Shown here: piece after piece, positions 24,566-33,689 of the stretch
Position numbering within the stretch: the stretch's first letter is position 1
How the letters are laid out: each line of letters opens with the position of its first letter
Source: Polynucleobacter sinensis
Lineage (GTDB): Bacteria; Pseudomonadota; Gammaproteobacteria; Burkholderiales; Burkholderiaceae
DNA length: 64,000 bases
Direction of reading: 5' to 3'
NCBI RefSeq assembly: GCF_001595985.1
Contig: NZ_LOJJ01000005.1
Location: forward strand, 1-64,000
Position numbers and translations under genes: made by a program
The notes under the pieces: generated by a model
What the model saw: only the letters and a program-made list of their open reading frames with translations
What the model was told of the DNA's origin: nothing
Database searches by the model: none

Positions 24566-24973
24566 ATGTTGGCTACTAAACCTTATTTAACTCAAGCTGA
24601 TGTTCAAAAGATTTTGGATGCGGCTAACAAGCATGCCGCTGCGAATAACTGGGCAGTGACGATTGCTGTTTGTGATGACGGTGGCCATATGTTGGGCTTA
24701 GTGCGTCGCGATGGTTGCGCTCCAGTCTCTGCTTATATCGCTCAAGAAAAAGCGCGCACAGCGGCAATGGGTAAACGCGAAAGTCGTGTTTATGAAGAAA
24801 TTATTAATAACGGACGAACCTCCTTTTTGTCTGCCCCACATATTGCGGGCATGTTAGAAGGTGGCGTCAATATCGAGGTAAATGGGTTTACCATCGGCGC
24901 AGTCGGCGTTTCCGGCGTTAAATCGACCGAGGATGCCGAAACTGCTAAAGCCGGCATTGCGGCCATTCTGTAA
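24566..24973 (+). CDS. GlcG/HbpS family protein (DUF336)
   Basis: 135 residues, the usual size of the family. NWAVTIAVCDDGGHMLGLVRRDG, SAYIAQEKARTAAMG and GAVGVSG near the C-terminus are characteristic. Members bind haem or small cofactors, and one (GlcG) is encoded with glycolate oxidase genes. Its presence beside a GlcD/GlcF-like fusion and a glyoxylate aminotransferase fits that link. Its biochemical role is not established. It is six bases upstream of the helicase gene on the same strand. Confidence 0.85.
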   Translation: MLATKPYLTQADVQKILDAANKHAAANNWAVTIAVCDDGGHMLGLVRRDGCAPVSAYIAQEKARTAAMGKRESRVYEEIINNGRTSFLSAPHIAGMLEGGVNIEVNGFTIGAVGVSGVKSTEDAETAKAGIAAIL

Positions 24974-24979
24974 GTTACC

Positions 24980-26371
24980 TTGACAAATACTGTTCCTGAA
25001 ATAAATTCCCTTACCGGCACCGCTGATAGCGGTGCCACCCCAGCAACAATCACCTTTGCTGATTTTGGTTTAGATCCGAAAATTCAAAAAGCGGTATCTG
25101 AGCAGGGCTATAACACCCCAACTCCAATTCAAGCGCAATCCATTCCGCACGTGTTGGCGGGAAGCGATTTAATGGGTGCTGCGCAAACCGGTACCGGTAA
25201 AACTGCTGCGTTCGTATTGCCTATCATTCAAAAGATTCTGCGTCACGCTAGTAGCAGCGCCTCGCCTGCGCGCCATCCAATTCGCGCTTTAGTGTTGACG
25301 CCGACTCGCGAGTTGGCTGTGCAAGTTGCCGAAAATGCGGCAAGCTATTCAAAGCATACCGATTTGCGCGCTGCCGTGGTTTACGGTGGCGTGGATATGA
25401 AAGAGCAAGTGGCGATTTTGCGCAACGGCGTTGAGATTTTGATCGCTACACCCGGCCGCTTGTTAGACCACATCGGTTCAAAAGTCGCCAATCTCTCACA
25501 AGTTGAAATTTTGGTTTTAGACGAAGCGGATCGTATGTTGGATATGGGCTTTTTGCCCGACTTACAACGCATCATCGATTTGATTCCAGGACAACGTCAG
25601 ACTTTATTGTTTTCAGCCACGTTTTCTCCTGAGATTAAAAAGTTAGCGCAAAGTTATTTGCGTACCCCAGTAACTGTTGAGGTGGCACGTCAAAATGCTG
25701 CTGCGGATACTGTCAAGCAAGTGGTGCATATGGTGGCGAGTGCCGATAAGCAGCGTGCGATTATGAAGGTTTTAGAAGCACGTACACGCCAAGGCTTATC
25801 TCGCCAATGCATCATCTTTACTAATAGCCGTTTAGGTTGCGCACGCTTGGCTCGCGCTCTAGAGCGCGATGGCATTAAAGCTGGCGCGATTCATGGTGAT
25901 AAGAGTCAGGGCGAGCGCACTTTAACTCTAGATGCGTTTAAGTCGGGGGCAATTGAAGCGCTGGTCGCTACTGACGTTGCTGCACGTGGCTTGGATATTC
26001 CTTCAATGCCTTGCGTGATTAATCATGAGTTGCCATTTAATGCGGAGGATTTTATTCACCGCATTGGACGTACTGGGCGCGCGGGTAGTAAGGGTGATGC
26101 TATTGCTTTAGTTGATGATAGTGAAAAGCGTTTGCTAGATGACATCGAGAGGTTGATGAAGCGCAAGCTGGAAGTGGCGCCTTTGCCAACGGTTAAAACC
26201 GAACCAGGTCAAACCTCCGATCCATTCTTTTATAAGCCGTATGAGGCAGGTAGTGCACCAAAGGCGGCGACTACTGATGCGGTTAATGAAAAACCGGAAG
26301 AGAAAAAAGTCGGCATTACCCCGGCTAAGCCATCAGTTGGCGCTTTACTCGGCGGCTTTAAGAAAAAGTAA
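24980..26371 (+). CDS. DEAD-box RNA helicase, RhlE type
   Basis: 463 residues with all helicase motifs: Q motif (GYNTPTPIQAQS), motif I AQTGTGKT, Ia PTRELA, II DEAD (VLDEADRMLDMGF), III SAT, V ATDVAARGLD and VI HRIGRTGRAG. The C-terminus is a short Lys/Pro-rich tail. It unwinds RNA in ribosome assembly or decay. The frame begins with TTG at 24980 without a good ribosome site, and the first ATG lies far downstream inside the helicase core, so TTG is the probable start. Its end overlaps the convergent gluQ by 14 bases. Confidence 0.92.
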   Translation: MTNTVPEINSLTGTADSGATPATITFADFGLDPKIQKAVSEQGYNTPTPIQAQSIPHVLAGSDLMGAAQTGTGKTAAFVLPIIQKILRHASSSASPARHPIRALVLTPTRELAVQVAENAASYSKHTDLRAAVVYGGVDMKEQVAILRNGVEILIATPGRLLDHIGSKVANLSQVEILVLDEADRMLDMGFLPDLQRIIDLIPGQRQTLLFSATFSPEIKKLAQSYLRTPVTVEVARQNAAADTVKQVVHMVASADKQRAIMKVLEARTRQGLSRQCIIFTNSRLGCARLARALERDGIKAGAIHGDKSQGERTLTLDAFKSGAIEALVATDVAARGLDIPSMPCVINHELPFNAEDFIHRIGRTGRAGSKGDAIALVDDSEKRLLDDIERLMKRKLEVAPLPTVKTEPGQTSDPFFYKPYEAGSAPKAATTDAVNEKPEEKKVGITPAKPSVGALLGGFKKK

Positions 26372-27311
26372 GCGATTTATTCCAGGCTTGAGTGGCGGCA
26401 TAAAGCCACTCACCGATAGAAACACTTTCCCCATCAGGTAAATTTTGCAGTCCCAAATGGGTTGCCGCTTTACGCAATTCATTGAGGGACTGTTTTGCAT
26501 CCTCTGTTTGAATGGCGCTTGCTAAGGTTTGTTTGCTTAATTTCTCGCCATGCTGATCTAGTACTAGTGGTAAGTGAAGATATTGAGGGGTGCTGTATCC
26601 CAAGACATTTTGCAAATAAATTTGGCGTGCGGTATTGCCCAATAAATCTTGACCACGTACGACATGGGTGATGCCTTGCTTTGCATCATCGACCACAACG
26701 GCGAGCTGGTAGGTGAATAATCCATCCCGACGACGCAAGACAAAATCCCCCACTTCTTGATTGAGATTTTGGCGTTGTTTTCCTAGGGCGCGATCGGTAA
26801 ATTCAATGACCGAATTGGGGGGTAGCGCTAGCCGCCAAGCGGAGTTACTCGGCGATCCAAGTTCGCATTCATATGTCCTGACCACTGGCGGTCGGCAGAT
26901 TCCCGGGTAAACAATTTCCTGATTGCGGGCGGGGGTGATTCCTTGAGTCTCTAGAGCGCTCAGAATGGTTTGGCGAGAGCAGGTGCAGGGATAGATCATG
27001 CCAAGCCCATTTAGACGCTCTAGGGCGCTTTGATAGGGCTCTGTATATCTCGACTGCCAAGTGACTTCCTCGTCCCAAGAAAGCCCGCATGCAAGCAATT
27101 GACGCATGATTTCCTGGTCTGCCCCTGGGACAGTGCGCGGCGCATCAATATCCTCGATTCGCAGTAGCCATTTCCCTTGATTTTTTCGGGCATCCAACCA
27201 GCTTCCGAGGGCGGCAACCAAGGATCCGGCATGCAAAGGTCCGGTTGGCGAGGGGGCAAATCGCCCGCGATAGCCGTCGGCTGGGGATAGGGGGTTCTGA
27301 TGATTCGGCAC
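26358..27311 (-). CDS. gluQ: glutamyl-queuosine tRNA(Asp) synthetase GluQ
   Basis: 317 residues, much shorter than glutamyl-tRNA synthetase because it lacks the anticodon-binding domain. The class I signature (APSPTGPLHAGSL, residues 17-29), zinc ligands (YPCTCSRQ and YPGICR) and a KLSKQ version of KMSKS are visible. It activates glutamate and attaches it to the queuosine base of tRNA-Asp. It is divergent from dnaE with 15 bases between starts, so the promoters must overlap the coding ends. Confidence 0.93.
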   Translation of the reverse strand: MPNHQNPLSPADGYRGRFAPSPTGPLHAGSLVAALGSWLDARKNQGKWLLRIEDIDAPRTVPGADQEIMRQLLACGLSWDEEVTWQSRYTEPYQSALERLNGLGMIYPCTCSRQTILSALETQGITPARNQEIVYPGICRPPVVRTYECELGSPSNSAWRLALPPNSVIEFTDRALGKQRQNLNQEVGDFVLRRRDGLFTYQLAVVVDDAKQGITHVVRGQDLLGNTARQIYLQNVLGYSTPQYLHLPLVLDQHGEKLSKQTLASAIQTEDAKQSLNELRKAATHLGLQNLPDGESVSIGEWLYAATQAWNKSLTFS

Positions 27312-27326
27312 AGCTAAAATGATCTC

Positions 27327-30300
27327 ATGGCTTTACCCCGTTTTGTTCATCTTCGCGTCCATTCCGAGTTTTCGATTACGGATGGCGTCGTTCGCATTGA
27401 CGATGCGGTTGCTGCCGCTGAAAAAGATGGCATGGGGGCTTTAGCCCTGACCGACCTGAGTAATTTATTTGGATTGGTGCGGTTTTATACTGCCGCGCGC
27501 TCCGCTGGGGTCAAGCCTATCGCGGGAGCGGATGTCTGGATTAGTAATCCTCAGGATCCTGACCAGCCTTATCGTCTTTTGTTGCTGGTGCAAAACCATT
27601 CTGGTTATCTCAATCTTTGTCAGTTGCTGAGTAAGGCCTCTCTCGAAAATCAGTCTCGTGGTCGCGCTGAAGTCGACCCTCGGTGGTTTAGTGAGCCTGC
27701 TTCAAAAGCTGAGGATAAGGCTGCAAAAAGAACCTTGGCTTATGGTTTGATCGCTCTTTCTGGTGGACGCTGGGGAGATGTCGGTGTCGCGCTGTTAGCG
27801 GGGCAGGAGGCCCAGGCTAAAGAGGCCGCTAAGCGCTGGGAAAAAATATTCCCTAATGCGTACTTCATTGAGGTGCAACGTGGTGGTCACCCTCAAGATG
27901 AAAAACAATTGCAACTGGCCTGCCACCTTGCGAGTGAGCTCGATTTACCTGTGGTTGCCACGCACCCCGTGCAATTTATGCAAAAGAGCGATTTCACGGC
28001 ACATGAGGCGCGCGTGTGTATTGCTGAGGGTGAGCTCTTGGGTAACCCACGTCGCCAAAAGAAATTTAATGAGGAGCAGTATTTCTTATCTCAAGAGGAG
28101 ATGGAAAAGCGCTTCGCTGATTTACCAGTTGCACTTGCGAACTCTGTAGAGATTGCGAAGCGTTGCAATCTTTCTTTGACTTTGGGTCAGCCGCGTTTAC
28201 CGGATTTCCCAACTCCGCCAGGCATTACGCTGGATGACTACTTGCTGCAACAGTCTGAGATCGGATTGAAGCGCCATATGGAGCGCAACTTCCCTGATCC
28301 AGAAGAGCGTGCTAAAGAAGAGGCTCGATATCATGAGCGGCTCGTCTTCGAAGTGAAGACGATTGCTCAAATGGGATTCCCTGGCTATTTCCTGATCGTT
28401 GCGGACTTCATTAACTGGGCGAAAAACAATGGTGTTCCAGTGGGGCCTGGACGGGGATCTGGCGCGGGTTCCTTAGTTGCCTACTCTCTGGGTATTACCG
28501 ACCTTGATCCACTGCGTTACAACTTACTGTTTGAGCGCTTCTTAAATCCAGAGCGGGTATCGATGCCCGACTTTGATATTGATTTTTGTCAGCATGGGCG
28601 CGATCGCGTGATTCAGTACGTAAAAGATAAATACGGAAAAGATGCGGTAAGTCAGATTGCAACCTTTGGAACGATGGCTGCGCGTGCAGCGATTCGAGAT
28701 GTGGGTCGTGTGCTTGAGCAGGGTTATAACTTTGTCGACGGTATTGCGAAGTTAATTCCGAATAAGCCTGGTCAATATATGACCATTGAAATGGCGAAGA
28801 AGGAAGAGAAGCAATTAGGCGAACGCGAGAAGAATGAGGATGAAGTGCGTCAGCTTCTCTCTTTGGCGCAGCAGCTAGAAGGCATGACACGTAACGTGGG
28901 TATGCATGCTGGAGGTGTATTGATTGCGCCAGGGCGTCTCACGGATTTTTGTCCGCTCTACACCCAAGAGAGTAAAGATCAAGATAGTAGCTCTGTTATT
29001 AGTCAGTTTGATAAGGATGACGTTGAGGCGATCGGCTTAGTGAAGTTCGACTTCTTAGGCTTAACGACGCTCACTATTCTTGCGGCTGCTGAGAAGTGGA
29101 TTAAGACGCTGCATAGCGATCGTCGCGATTGGAATATTGGTGAGATTCCCTTAGATGATCAAAAAGCGTTTGAGGTTCTGAAGAATGCCAATACAGTCGC
29201 AGTCTTCCAGCTAGAAAGTCGTGGCATGCAAGGCATGCTTCGTGAGGCTAAACCAGACCGTTTCGAAGACATTATTGCGCTCGTTGCGCTGTATCGTCCG
29301 GGCCCAATGGATTTGATTCCAGACTTTATTGAGCGTAAACACGGTCGCCAAAAAGTAGAGTATCCCGATCCGCGTATTGAGCCAGTTTTACAAGAGACCT
29401 ACGGCATCATGGTGTATCAGGAGCAGGTGATGCAGATGGCGCAAATGATTGGTGGCTACTCATTGGGTGGCGCGGATATGTTGCGTCGTGCGATGGGTAA
29501 GAAAAAGCCGGAAGAGATGGCTCAGCATCGCAAGATCTTTAGCGATGGCGCAAAAGCGGGCGGTATCAGTGAAGCTAAAGCTAATGAGATTTATGACTTA
29601 ATGGAGCGTTTTGCGGGTTATGGATTTAATAAATCCCATGCTGCCGCATACGCACTATTGGCTTATCAAACTGCTTGGTTAAAGGCCTACTATCCCGCTG
29701 AATTTATGGCGGCCAACTTATCGCTCGCCATGGATGACACCGATAAGGTGAAGATTCTCTATGACGATTGCTTAGTCAATCAGATTCGGGTGTTCTCCCC
29801 TGATATCAATACTGGCGTATATGTATTTACACCTTTACGGGCACCTGATGCGGCACCAGATACACCAATCAGCCATATTCGTTATGGACTTGGCGCAGTC
29901 AGGGGAACTGGTGAGGCTGCGATTGAGGCGATTGTGAAGGCGCGTGAGGCAGGTGGGCCATTTAAGGATTTATTTGATTTCTGTGCAAGAGTAGATCGTC
30001 GTCAAGTTAACCGTCGCGCAATTGAAGCACTCATGCGTGCTGGTGCATTTGATAGCCTCTATAAAGACTCTATTCCAGCAGGCGGTAATCTTTACGATAT
30101 TCGGTCTACTTTATTAGCTTCCTTGGCTCGCGCAATTGAGGCGGCCGAGCAAGCTGAAGCCTCTATTAATCAAGTGAGTTTGTTTGAGGTTGCCGGTGAA
30201 GCAGATCGTCATTTACCTGAGTTAGTGCGTGAGCCCATCTGGTCGGAGAAGAAGCGTCTTCAAGAAGAAAAAACCGCTCTAGGCCTATGTCTAACAGGCC

Positions 30301-30944
30301 ACATGTTCGATGCCTATCGAGAAGAGACGTCACACTTTATTCGTCAGCCATTGGCTAAGGTAACTGAAGGTAAGGATCAATTGATTGCCGGCATCATCAC
30401 TTCCGCTCGGATGTTAACGGGCCAACGGGGTCGCATGATGATTGCCACCATCGATGACGGTACTGCTGCAATTGAGGTAACCCTCTACAGCGAGGTATAT
30501 GAGCCAAATCGCTCATGGCTCAAAGAGGATGAATTACTTGTGGCAAAAGTGAATGTCACGCCCGATAAGTTTTCAGGGGGGATGCGTATTGTGTCCGAAG
30601 CGGTGATGGACATCACTGGCGCACGCATGCGTTTTGCTCGCAATATTCATCTCAATATTGATTCGGCAATTGATTTAAAGTCTTTGCGTAGTCAAATTAA
30701 TCCTTACTTGATGAGTAATCGCGTACGTGATCCAAAATTAGGTCCTGCTAGCGCATCTATGCCAGGTGCGAATGAAGGAATGAAGGGTTTGATGCTGACC
30801 GCAGCAGTAACCACTAGTGGCGGCGCATGTTTAATGCAATTCCCGGACGAGTTACGCATTTATCCTGACGATGCTTGTCTACATGGCTTAAATCAAATCT
30901 TGGCCGCCAAGCAATCTAATACCGTCCAAGTCCAATACCACTAG
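27327..30944 (+). CDS. dnaE: DNA polymerase III alpha subunit DnaE
   Basis: 1205 residues, the replicative polymerase. A PHP domain is at the N-terminus (RFVHLRVHSEFSITDG). The catalytic core includes GPGRGSGAGSLVAYSLGITD and the Asp pair D415/D417 (MPDFDIDF); the YGFNKSHAAAYALLAYQTA segment is highly conserved. Helix-hairpin-helix, OB-fold (about 1000-1080) and C-terminal tau-binding regions follow. The protein is slightly longer than E. coli DnaE (1160), through short insertions. The start at 27327 has no strong ribosome site but fits the family N-terminus. Confidence 0.96.
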   Translation: MALPRFVHLRVHSEFSITDGVVRIDDAVAAAEKDGMGALALTDLSNLFGLVRFYTAARSAGVKPIAGADVWISNPQDPDQPYRLLLLVQNHSGYLNLCQLLSKASLENQSRGRAEVDPRWFSEPASKAEDKAAKRTLAYGLIALSGGRWGDVGVALLAGQEAQAKEAAKRWEKIFPNAYFIEVQRGGHPQDEKQLQLACHLASELDLPVVATHPVQFMQKSDFTAHEARVCIAEGELLGNPRRQKKFNEEQYFLSQEEMEKRFADLPVALANSVEIAKRCNLSLTLGQPRLPDFPTPPGITLDDYLLQQSEIGLKRHMERNFPDPEERAKEEARYHERLVFEVKTIAQMGFPGYFLIVADFINWAKNNGVPVGPGRGSGAGSLVAYSLGITDLDPLRYNLLFERFLNPERVSMPDFDIDFCQHGRDRVIQYVKDKYGKDAVSQIATFGTMAARAAIRDVGRVLEQGYNFVDGIAKLIPNKPGQYMTIEMAKKEEKQLGEREKNEDEVRQLLSLAQQLEGMTRNVGMHAGGVLIAPGRLTDFCPLYTQESKDQDSSSVISQFDKDDVEAIGLVKFDFLGLTTLTILAAAEKWIKTLHSDRRDWNIGEIPLDDQKAFEVLKNANTVAVFQLESRGMQGMLREAKPDRFEDIIALVALYRPGPMDLIPDFIERKHGRQKVEYPDPRIEPVLQETYGIMVYQEQVMQMAQMIGGYSLGGADMLRRAMGKKKPEEMAQHRKIFSDGAKAGGISEAKANEIYDLMERFAGYGFNKSHAAAYALLAYQTAWLKAYYPAEFMAANLSLAMDDTDKVKILYDDCLVNQIRVFSPDINTGVYVFTPLRAPDAAPDTPISHIRYGLGAVRGTGEAAIEAIVKAREAGGPFKDLFDFCARVDRRQVNRRAIEALMRAGAFDSLYKDSIPAGGNLYDIRSTLLASLARAIEAAEQAEASINQVSLFEVAGEADRHLPELVREPIWSEKKRLQEEKTALGLCLTGHMFDAYREETSHFIRQPLAKVTEGKDQLIAGIITSARMLTGQRGRMMIATIDDGTAAIEVTLYSEVYEPNRSWLKEDELLVAKVNVTPDKFSGGMRIVSEAVMDITGARMRFARNIHLNIDSAIDLKSLRSQINPYLMSNRVRDPKLGPASASMPGANEGMKGLMLTAAVTTSGGACLMQFPDELRIYPDDACLHGLNQILAAKQSNTVQVQYH

Positions 30945-30957
30945 TTTTTTTAAAGGC

Positions 30958-32133
30958 CTACGCTTGAAGCGCTTTTTGAAGTGCCTCAATCACTTGTGTA
31001 GGTTCTAGATGGTCTAGACATTCGCTATTACTACTAGCGCGATCCTCGCAGCCTGCTTTGCGACAGGGTACGCACTCCCCGGGGCCTTGCAAAATAGTGA
31101 TGTTTCCAACGGTTTGTGAGCGCGCTCTCAATTGATAAGGTTGCTCGCCAATAAAACCATTGGGCCATGGGCCAAAGTTTGTCGGTGGAGTGGGTCCAAA
31201 CAAAGCAATAGTCGGGGTGTTGCAGGCTGCTGCTAAGTGCGTAATGGAGGTATCTACGCCAATATAAGCAATGGCCCCGCGAATTAATGTGCCCGCCTGT
31301 GGAATGGAGAGATCGCCAGAAGTATTGACGACGTGTTGACGGGTTTGTGCATCCAATAGAGACAAAATATCCTGATTAAGCTGTAAATCTTGCTTGGCTG
31401 GGGATGCGCTCAGAACGACTTGATAACCCTGTTTGACAATCCAAGTTACTAGAGCCTGCCAATAGGCTAGCGGCCAGCGCTTATAGGCGGTGAGCGGGCC
31501 TGGGTGAAGCACTATATAAGGTGAGCGAAGTTGATTGGCTATCGCTGGTGTGAGTGGATCACCAACAGGAGGTGTAACCGAAATCATTTTATTGAATACA
31601 TCGCGAGCATTTTGATAAAACACCTCAAGCAGGCGGAGCTTTTCTGTAATGACATGTTGCGCAAAATAGTCCACATTTACTGTATGTAAGCAGATCGCTT
31701 TTTTCCAAGCGTTTTGCTTATCGCTCTTACTGCGTTTGGCTTTATCTTGCTCGGTAAGTCCTTGTGGGTGACCTCCTAGGATCCCAATCCTTCTGTGTGC
31801 GGCCACAAGACCATAAAGATAGGCGCGATCGCTAGGTTGGGTTACTACAGCTAAGTCGTAGCGCTGAAAGAGTCTTCCAATCAGTGAGAGATATTCTCCA
31901 AACCCAGGGCGATCTGAGGTTTCGATTAGCTTACTAATATTCGGATTGCCCTTGAGCATTTCGAGCTTGCCGCGATAGCCTAGAAAATGAAATTCCGCAT
32001 CTGGCCACAGTTCCCGCGCTTTGGTGATGAGGGGTGTGGTTACCAGCACATCGCCAATTTGACGTGTAGCGATAAACAATACCTTTTTTGGTTTTAGATT
32101 TGAAAAGAGGGGCATGGCAGACATTTCAGGCAA
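30958..32133 (-). CDS. family 9 glycosyltransferase (heptosyltransferase-like)
   Basis: 391 residues of the ADP-heptose:LPS heptosyltransferase family. KVLFIATRQIGDVLVTTPLI near the N-terminus is the usual start of the fold. HPGPLTAYKRWPLAYW and GVDTSITHLAAACNTPTIALFGPTPP are the nucleotide-sugar-binding part. C-terminal Cys residues (CVPCRKAGCEDR) match a motif common in these enzymes. It adds a heptose or another sugar to the LPS core in the cytoplasm. It is the last of three LPS glycosyltransferase genes on the minus strand, two bases after the preceding one. Confidence 0.87.
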   Translation of the reverse strand: MPEMSAMPLFSNLKPKKVLFIATRQIGDVLVTTPLITKARELWPDAEFHFLGYRGKLEMLKGNPNISKLIETSDRPGFGEYLSLIGRLFQRYDLAVVTQPSDRAYLYGLVAAHRRIGILGGHPQGLTEQDKAKRSKSDKQNAWKKAICLHTVNVDYFAQHVITEKLRLLEVFYQNARDVFNKMISVTPPVGDPLTPAIANQLRSPYIVLHPGPLTAYKRWPLAYWQALVTWIVKQGYQVVLSASPAKQDLQLNQDILSLLDAQTRQHVVNTSGDLSIPQAGTLIRGAIAYIGVDTSITHLAAACNTPTIALFGPTPPTNFGPWPNGFIGEQPYQLRARSQTVGNITILQGPGECVPCRKAGCEDRASSNSECLDHLEPTQVIEALQKALQA

Positions 32134-32135
32134 TT

Positions 32136-32921
32136 CTATCGACCTGCCTTGGCAAGAATTTTTTCACGCACATGGCGCGCATTTTCTGCTGCGTGTGATT
32201 GGTCATTAACGCGATGGTAAAGATGAAGTACTTCAGTAGACCAAGATCCAGACTTGCGAATTAAACCGGCGTTATGCAGTCTGAAAACAAAATCGGCATC
32301 TTCATGACCCCAGCCGGTCATCGTTTCATCAAAGCCGCCAATCGCCTCAGCATCGGCTTTCCAGCAGGCAAGATTGCAACCTTTAATGCGTCGCCAGACA
32401 AACTTTTTATAGTTACGCCACCAACCATCGCCTAGCTTAATTTTGAGTGGCCAGTATTTATTAATGCCGCCAGATGCGCGAAAGTTCAGGAGATTTTTTG
32501 CGAAACGTTGGTAGTCCCAATGGGGCCAGGATAGGATTTCTTTCGTTAAGCGTTCATCAAGTAATGCTCGGCTTCCGGTGATGAAATATCCTGCTTGAGC
32601 AAGTTTTCGATGTTGCGCAATGAAATCTGGTTGCACCATGCAATCACCATCTAAAAAAATGAGGTATTCCCCAGATGCTTGTGCGCTTGCGAGATTTCGA
32701 ATTAAGGAGAGGCGAAATCCTAAATCCTCATGCCAGACATGCTTTATCGAGCGCTTTGATTGGGTTTTAAAGGTATTGATAAATTCAGTGGTCTCAATTT
32801 TTGAGCCATCATCCGCAATCACGATTTCAAAGTCATCATCCGTTTGAGATTCTAGGGATTGAAGAACAAAATTCAGAGCATCAATTCTGTTATAGGTTGC
32901 AACGATAACGCTGATCTTCAT
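32136..32921 (-). CDS. family 2 glycosyltransferase
   Basis: 261 residues. A GT-A fold enzyme with the usual start (MKISVIVATYNRIDALNFVL), a metal-binding region (FLDGDCMV), and the ED motif in GWGHEDADFVFRL, which supplies the catalytic base. It belongs to a group with a C-terminal galactosyltransferase-like segment. It overlaps the upstream glycosyltransferase gene by four bases. It probably adds a sugar to the LPS core or a surface glycan; donor and acceptor are not visible. Confidence 0.87.
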   Translation of the reverse strand: MKISVIVATYNRIDALNFVLQSLESQTDDDFEIVIADDGSKIETTEFINTFKTQSKRSIKHVWHEDLGFRLSLIRNLASAQASGEYLIFLDGDCMVQPDFIAQHRKLAQAGYFITGSRALLDERLTKEILSWPHWDYQRFAKNLLNFRASGGINKYWPLKIKLGDGWWRNYKKFVWRRIKGCNLACWKADAEAIGGFDETMTGWGHEDADFVFRLHNAGLIRKSGSWSTEVLHLYHRVNDQSHAAENARHVREKILAKAGR

Positions 32922-33679
32922 TTTTCTACTTGATTTTGAATGAGCCAGATTTTCATATAGCGATAGTAGCTACCTTCGGCATTTGAGATCGCCAATGCAA
33001 GACCTTGCTGACCATCTAAGAAGCCGGCGCGTATGAAATACGTTCTGATAAAAGCCCATGCCCCATGAAGAATTGCCTTGAGCGGTGAACTTCGTTTGCC
33101 TTTGGCATACGCTTGTTCTGCTGAGGCAGTTGAGTAGCGGTCGATCTTTTGCAGTACTTGGGAGAAATCCATAAAGCTGTAGTGCAGCATAGGGTTCTCA
33201 AGTTTGGCAACCTGACCATCCGGTAGAAGACGCTCATGAACGAGATCATCTGAGAATCGCGCGGTTCCTCGCTTGAATAATCGATCTACGTAGTCTGGGC
33301 TCCAGCCTGAGTGGCGAATAAATCGACCACAGTACCAAGATAGGCGTGGAATCGCAAAGCAATTGACATGGGCGGAATGGTGAATAGCGGTCAAAATCTC
33401 GCTTTTTAAGGCGGGAGTCAGTCTTTCATCGGCATCTAATGACAAAACCCAGTCTCCAGTTGCTAGGTCTAAAGCCCGATTCTTTTGGGGGCCAAAGCCG
33501 GGCCAATCAGCCGGCTGAGAGACTAGGGCGCCGTGCATTTTGGCGATTTCTAGAGTGCGGTCAGTGCTATTGGTATCCACCACCACAATTTGCTGGGCAA
33601 TCCCCTCTAGGGACGCTAAACAATCAGCCAAATTGGCCTCTTCGTTGCGAGTGATGAGTATGACGGATAAGGTGGGCAT
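32918..33679 (-). CDS. family 2 glycosyltransferase, WaaE/KdtX-like
   Basis: 253 residues. The N-terminus LSVILITRNEEANLADCLAS, DTNSTDRTLEIA, GFGPQKNRALDLATGDWVL and SLDADERL fit the WaaE/KdtX group, which adds glucose to the inner-core heptose of LPS. The C-terminal half carries hydrophobic or amphipathic helices (FIRTYFIRAGFLDGQQG). It is divergent from msbA with ten bases between starts. It is first of a three-gene glycosyltransferase operon. Confidence 0.87.
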   Translation of the reverse strand: MPTLSVILITRNEEANLADCLASLEGIAQQIVVVDTNSTDRTLEIAKMHGALVSQPADWPGFGPQKNRALDLATGDWVLSLDADERLTPALKSEILTAIHHSAHVNCFAIPRLSWYCGRFIRHSGWSPDYVDRLFKRGTARFSDDLVHERLLPDGQVAKLENPMLHYSFMDFSQVLQKIDRYSTASAEQAYAKGKRSSPLKAILHGAWAFIRTYFIRAGFLDGQQGLALAISNAEGSYYRYMKIWLIQNQVEK

Positions 33680-33689
33680 AATTCATTAT

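Noticed and set aside
33540..33689. Long N-terminal extension of msbA
   Set aside because: The extra 50 residues lie antisense to the glycosyltransferase gene and are not part of the MsbA family; ATG at 33690 fits.
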